24,682 nucleotides of DNA from the NCBI RefSeq assembly GCF_003248505.1, contig NZ_QFOA01000050.1, forward strand, positions 1 through 24,682. The letters are read 5' to 3'. Shown one piece after another: positions 21,369-24,682 of this stretch (within the stretch, counting starts at the first letter, position 1; every line of letters starts with the position of its first letter). The notes under the pieces are model-generated. The model saw only the letters and a program-made list of their open reading frames with translations, ran no database searches and was not told the DNA's origin. The translations under genes were made by a program, and so were the position numbers. This DNA comes from Sphingobium sp. (GTDB lineage: Bacteria > Pseudomonadota > Alphaproteobacteria > Sphingomonadales > Sphingomonadaceae).

Positions 21369-22906
21369 AAATGCAGATGGAGGGCGGCGGCGCCCGCCAT
21401 GCCGGCGGCAGCGGCAACCAGGGCGACGAGCGCGGTGCGCCAGCCGCCGCCGACGCGGATCAGGCGGATTTCGTTCAGCGGCGGCGGCGGGGGGGCGCCG
21501 CCCTTTTCCGGGAAGGCGTCCTCGATCCGGCGGACAAGGCCGGGCAGGCGCTGGAGCGTGCGCCAGTTTTCGATCAACGTGTCGGCGGCCTTCGCTTCCG
21601 GCCCCAATTCGGTGCGCAGCCATTCGCGCACATAGGGGCCGCTCGTTTCCCAGAGGTTGATGTCGGGATCGAGCGCGGTGGCGACGCCTTCCACCATGAC
21701 CATCGTCTTTTGCAGGAGGAGGAGGTGCGGCTGCGTCTGCATGTCGAAGTCGCGGGTGATGGCGAATAGTCCGTCGAGCATGCCGCCGACCGACAGTTCG
21801 CGCACGGGCTTGCCGCGCATCGGTTCGCCCACGGCGCGGAGCGCGGTCGCAAATTCCTCGACGCTGTGGTGGGCAGGGACATATTGCGCCTCGAAATGGA
21901 TTTCGGCGACGCGGCGGTAATTGCCGGTAATGAGTCCGTAGAGGATTTCGGCGAGCCACATGCGCGCGCGCCGGTCGATCCGGCCCATGATACCGAAGTC
22001 GATGGCGACGATATCGCCGGAGCCGGTCACGAACAGGTTCCCCTGATGCATGTCGGCATGGAAGAAACCATCGGCGATCGCCTGCCGCAGGAAGGCGTTG
22101 ACGAGGCGACCCGCCAGATCCTTCACATCGTGGCCCGCCGCGATCAGCCCGGCGCGGTCGGCGATCTTGATGCCGTCGATCCACTCCATCGTCATGACGC
22201 GCCCGCTGGTGCGGTCCCAGTCGATCTGCGGGATGCGGTATCCGGGCACCGCCTCCATCGCTTCGGCGAGTTCGGAGGCGGAGGCGGCTTCCCGCCTAAG
22301 GTCGAGTTCGCGCGCGGTCCAGCGCTTCATGTTGGCGATGACGAGGCGGGGACGCAGGCGCGCAAGCTCTCCGCCCAGCTGCTCGACATGGGCGGCGGCC
22401 CATTCGTAGGTCTGGATGTCGCGGTTGAACTGGTCGATGACGCCGGGCCGGATGACCTTGACCGCCACGTCGCGCCCATCGGCGGTCAACGCCCGATGCA
22501 CCTGCGCGATCGACGCGGCGCCGACCGGGGTTTCGTCGAACCGGGCGTAGAGCGCTTCGAGCGGGCGGCCGAAGCTGAGCTCTATCTGCGCCTTGATCGT
22601 GTCGAAGGGGACGGGGGGAAGCGCGTCCTGAAGGCGCAGCAGGTCGTTCGCCGCTTCCTCCCCCACAAGATCGGGGCGGGTGGCGAGGGTCTGGCCCAGC
22701 TTGATCGCGGCGGGGCCGATGGCCTGGAACGCGTCGGCGTAGCGGGGCTGGGCGGGGACGCGCGCGCCGAAGCGGGCGATGCGAACGAGGCGGCGGACCG
22801 GCGCCGGGGTCAGCGGATCGCGCTCGATCCCCGTCAGTGCGCCGTGCCGCGCGAGCGTCCGGCCCCATTTGAGGAGCCGCCAGATATGGGTGGCGTGGGT
22901 GGTCAT
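21365..22906 (-). CDS. ubiB: UbiB, atypical kinase-like ubiquinone biosynthesis protein
   Basis: A 513-residue ABC1/UbiB protein needed for ubiquinone synthesis, acting at the inner membrane as an ATPase that supports the ubiquinone enzyme complex. Features: KLGQTLATRPDLV (KxGQ motif, Lys69-Gln72) in the N-terminal extension, GAASIAQVHRA (the alanine-rich loop replacing a kinase glycine loop), VAVKVIRPG (ATP Lys), FFHADMHQGNLFV (catalytic loop), AIDFGIMGR (DFG-like) and a C-terminal hydrophobic segment of about 20 residues near 490-510 for membrane anchoring. It sits 8 bases after ubiE in the same operon and is coupled to coaBC by ATGA. Confidence 0.96.
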   Translation of the reverse strand: MTTHATHIWRLLKWGRTLARHGALTGIERDPLTPAPVRRLVRIARFGARVPAQPRYADAFQAIGPAAIKLGQTLATRPDLVGEEAANDLLRLQDALPPVPFDTIKAQIELSFGRPLEALYARFDETPVGAASIAQVHRALTADGRDVAVKVIRPGVIDQFNRDIQTYEWAAAHVEQLGGELARLRPRLVIANMKRWTARELDLRREAASASELAEAMEAVPGYRIPQIDWDRTSGRVMTMEWIDGIKIADRAGLIAAGHDVKDLAGRLVNAFLRQAIADGFFHADMHQGNLFVTGSGDIVAIDFGIMGRIDRRARMWLAEILYGLITGNYRRVAEIHFEAQYVPAHHSVEEFATALRAVGEPMRGKPVRELSVGGMLDGLFAITRDFDMQTQPHLLLLQKTMVMVEGVATALDPDINLWETSGPYVREWLRTELGPEAKAADTLIENWRTLQRLPGLVRRIEDAFPEKGGAPPPPPLNEIRLIRVGGGWRTALVALVAAAAGMAGAAALHLHL

Positions 22907-22914
22907 GCCGGGCG

Positions 22915-23646
22915 TCAGATCTTCCAGCCCGAATGAATGGCGACGAGGCCGCCCAGAATCGGCTCCACCTTCGTATTGGCAAAGCCCGCGTCGCGGATCA
23001 TGCCTTCGAACCGGGGCATCGGCGGGAAGCGGCGGATCGATTCGATGAGGTAGCGATAGCTGTCCGCGTCATTGGCGAACAGTTTGCCTAGGTGCGGCAC
23101 CAGCTTGTGCGAATAGGTGTCGTAGACATCGGAAAAGCCCGGCCATGTCGTCGTCGAGAATTCGAGGCAGAAGAAACGCCCGCCGAATTTCAGGACGCGG
23201 TGCGCTTCGCGCAGCGCCTGGTCGATATGGGTGACGTTGCGGATGCCGAAGGCGATCGTGTAGGCGTCGAATTCCCGGTCGCCGAAAGTCAGCGCCTCGG
23301 CATTCTGTTCCGACCAGATCAGCCCTTCATACCCCTTCTTGCGGGCCCGCTCCATGCCCACGGCCAGCATTTCGGGGTTGATGTCCGACACGGTCACCTG
23401 CCCGCCATGGCGATGCATGCGGAAGGCGATGTCGCCGGTGCCGCCCGCCATGTCGAGGATCTGTTCGCCGGGCCGGGGCTTCACCCGCCGCACGAACTGG
23501 TCCTTCCACAGCCGGTGCGCGCCGCCCGACATCGCGTCGTTCATGAGGTCGTATTTGCCCGCGACGTTGGAGAAGACCGCGCGGACCATGCCCGCTTTCT
23601 CGGCGGCATCGACGTCGCGATAGCCGAAGGATGCTGTTTCGCTCAT
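22915..23646 (-). CDS. ubiE: Ubiquinone/menaquinone C-methyltransferase
   Basis: A 243-residue SAM-dependent methyltransferase that adds the C-methyl group in ubiquinone synthesis. FSNVAGKYDLMNDAMS (25-40) is the UbiE N-terminal signature, ILDMAGGTGDIAFR (63-76) is the SAM-binding motif I, FGIRNVTHIDQAL and HRVLKFGGRFFCLEFS are the second family signature, and the C-terminus (LGGLVAIHSGWKI) is standard. ATG at 23646 follows AGAGG with a suitable spacer. It heads the minus-strand operon ubiE-ubiB-coaBC-dut and three more genes. In many alphaproteobacteria mutM precedes ubiE; here a divergent trehalase lies upstream instead. Confidence 0.96.
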   Translation of the reverse strand: MSETASFGYRDVDAAEKAGMVRAVFSNVAGKYDLMNDAMSGGAHRLWKDQFVRRVKPRPGEQILDMAGGTGDIAFRMHRHGGQVTVSDINPEMLAVGMERARKKGYEGLIWSEQNAEALTFGDREFDAYTIAFGIRNVTHIDQALREAHRVLKFGGRFFCLEFSTTTWPGFSDVYDTYSHKLVPHLGKLFANDADSYRYLIESIRRFPPMPRFEGMIRDAGFANTKVEPILGGLVAIHSGWKI

Positions 23647-23667
23647 GGGGTAAGGCCTCTAGCTGCT

Positions 23668-23707
23668 GTTCCCCCGCCTTGCCAGCGGGAAGGCGAGGCC
23701 GGGGAAC
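23668..23707. other. Bulged hairpin in the ubiE/trehalase divergent gap
   Basis: GTTCCCC (23668-23674) pairs with GGGGAAC (23701-23707) and, inside it, CGCCTT (23675-23680) with AAGGCG (23690-23695), separated by a 9-base loop and a 5-base bulge. It lies 22 bases upstream of the ubiE ATG, within the likely ubiE leader, in a 117-base gap that must also hold the trehalase promoter. Confidence 0.55.
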
Positions 23708-23763
23708 GTTTCGGACGCGTCATTCATTGGCGGTATGAACCATCGTCCGGGGGAGATGATCCG

Positions 23764-24682
23764 ATGCGCCGCAGGATATTGGGGCTGGCCGCTGCCCTTT
23801 TGTGCATGGGCGAGGCGCAGCCGCAGGTGCAAAGCCCGCAGCAGGTCTACGGCCCGCTGTTCGAGGCGGTGCAGGGCGAGCGCGTCTTTGCCGACGGCAA
23901 GAGCTTCGTCGACGCAGTGCCTCGGGGAGCGCCTGCCGCCATTTTGGAAGCCTATCGGCGCGAACGGCCGCAGGGCGCGGCTTTGCGTACCTTCGTGCTG
24001 CGGCATTTCGACGTGCCGGGCGAGGAGGGCGCGGCGCACGAGCAGAGTCTGCGCGGCCATATCCGCGCGCTCTGGCCCCAGTTGACGCGGCCCGCCTTCA
24101 CGCCCCCTGCGGGCGCGTCGGCCATCGGCCTGCCCGCGCCCTACATGGTGCCGGGTGGGCGGTTTCGCGAAATCTATTATTGGGACAGCTATTTCACGAT
24201 GCTGGGCCTCAAGGCCGACGGGCAGCAGGCGCAGATCGATTCGATGCTGGCTGATTTCGAGAGTCTGATCGACCGCTTCGGCTTCATCCCCAACGGTACG
24301 CGGACCTATTATCTCGGTCGCTCGCAACCGCCGTTCCTGAGCATGATGGTCGATCTGGCGAGCGATCCTGCCGATCCGCGCCATCTGAAGGCGCTGCGGG
24401 CGGAACATGATTTCTGGATGCGCGACAGCCAGGGGCTGGCCGCCGGGGCGGCGGCGCGGCGCGTGGTGCGGATGCCGGACGGGGCGCTGCTCAACCGTTA
24501 CTGGGACGACCGGGCCGGACCGCGCGACGAAAGCTGGGCGGAGGACCGGGCGACCGCGCGGGAGAGCAACCGCGATGCAGCGGAGGTCTATCGCGACCTG
24601 CGGGCCGGGGCGGAAAGCGGCTGGGACTTTTCCGCGCGTTGGCTCGCGGACCCCCGGCGACTCGCGACGGTCCGCACGACGC
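23764..24682 (+). CDS. treA: Periplasmic trehalase, GH37 family, cut by right window edge
   Basis: The first 306 residues of an alpha,alpha-trehalase, which splits trehalose into two glucose. A short N-terminal signal (MRRRILGLAAALLCMGEA) points to the periplasm. The GH37 signature 1 PGGRFREIYYWDSY (130-143) is intact, as are the family segments FGFIPNGTRTYYLGRSQPPF and LNRYWDDRAGPRDESW. Signature 2 and the catalytic base lie beyond the window. The ATG is preceded by GGGGGAG with an 8-base spacer, which fixes the start; an overlapping frame at 23735 is not coding. Divergent from ubiE. Confidence 0.93.
   Translation, partial: MRRRILGLAAALLCMGEAQPQVQSPQQVYGPLFEAVQGERVFADGKSFVDAVPRGAPAAILEAYRRERPQGAALRTFVLRHFDVPGEEGAAHEQSLRGHIRALWPQLTRPAFTPPAGASAIGLPAPYMVPGGRFREIYYWDSYFTMLGLKADGQQAQIDSMLADFESLIDRFGFIPNGTRTYYLGRSQPPFLSMMVDLASDPADPRHLKALRAEHDFWMRDSQGLAAGAAARRVVRMPDGALLNRYWDDRAGPRDESWAEDRATARESNRDAAEVYRDLRAGAESGWDFSARWLADPRRLATVRTT

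Noticed and set aside
20148..22936. Long plus-strand open frames opposite coaBC and ubiB
   Set aside because: Antisense shadows; the minus strand encodes complete CoaBC and UbiB.
23735..24085. Plus-strand open frame overlapping the trehalase start
   Set aside because: It is out of frame with the GH37 signature, while the ATG at 23764 has a proper ribosome-binding site and signal peptide.
1..24682. tRNA/rRNA genes, CRISPR arrays, insertion sequences, prophage or attachment sites
   Set aside because: None was seen on reading through: no spaced repeats, no transposase or integrase frames, and no tRNA-like cloverleaf sequences. Small RNAs without known motifs cannot be excluded by eye.

Overview
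The window is a 24.7 kb, GC-rich, gene-dense stretch of an alphaproteobacterial chromosome, most likely from the Sphingomonadales (Sphingomonas/Sphingobium type). The grounds are the strong G/C preference at third codon positions, the minus-strand runs thrS-infC and ubiE-ubiB-coaBC-dut, a plant-like class II DAHP synthase, and the general look of the proteins. No rRNA, tRNA, CRISPR array, insertion sequence, integrase or phage gene was seen. Most of the window is ordinary core and housekeeping DNA, and no gap between genes exceeds about 270 bases.

Left part (1-5820): a secreted endonuclease/exonuclease/phosphatase-fold enzyme (minus strand, cut by the left edge) faces away from a tightly coupled five-gene operon across an unusually AT-rich 266-base gap. 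The operon holds a DUF2334 polysaccharide-deacetylase-like protein, a GT4 glycosyltransferase, a polytopic flippase-like membrane protein, a short exported DUF2141 protein and a second GT4 glycosyltransferase. Three of its four junctions are ATGA overlaps. The gap carries a Pho-box-like tandem repeat in front of the operon. This locus looks like envelope glycan or glycolipid synthesis, possibly phosphate-controlled, and is the least ordinary part of the window.

Middle (5826-15100): class II DAHP synthase (entry to the shikimate pathway), a small exported Rap1a/Tai-like protein, a hotdog thioesterase, a DUF983 zinc-ribbon membrane protein, pabB and a class IV aminotransferase (p-aminobenzoate for folate), an aspartate-type aminotransferase, a 55-residue membrane protein overlapping a periplasmic single-cysteine MsrA, a zinc-independent MDR oxidoreductase, and an SDR dehydrogenase preceded by a possible six-codon leader ORF. 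A textbook bidirectional terminator closes this part.

Right part (15163-24682): on the minus strand thrS then infC (IF-3, apparently starting at ATA), a 58-residue plus-strand small ORF, and a seven-gene minus-strand operon ubiE-ubiB-coaBC-dut-exported protein-E1-like MoeB/ThiF-DsrE, covering ubiquinone, coenzyme A, dUTP hygiene and probable sulfur transfer. Divergent from ubiE, a periplasmic GH37 trehalase runs off the right edge.
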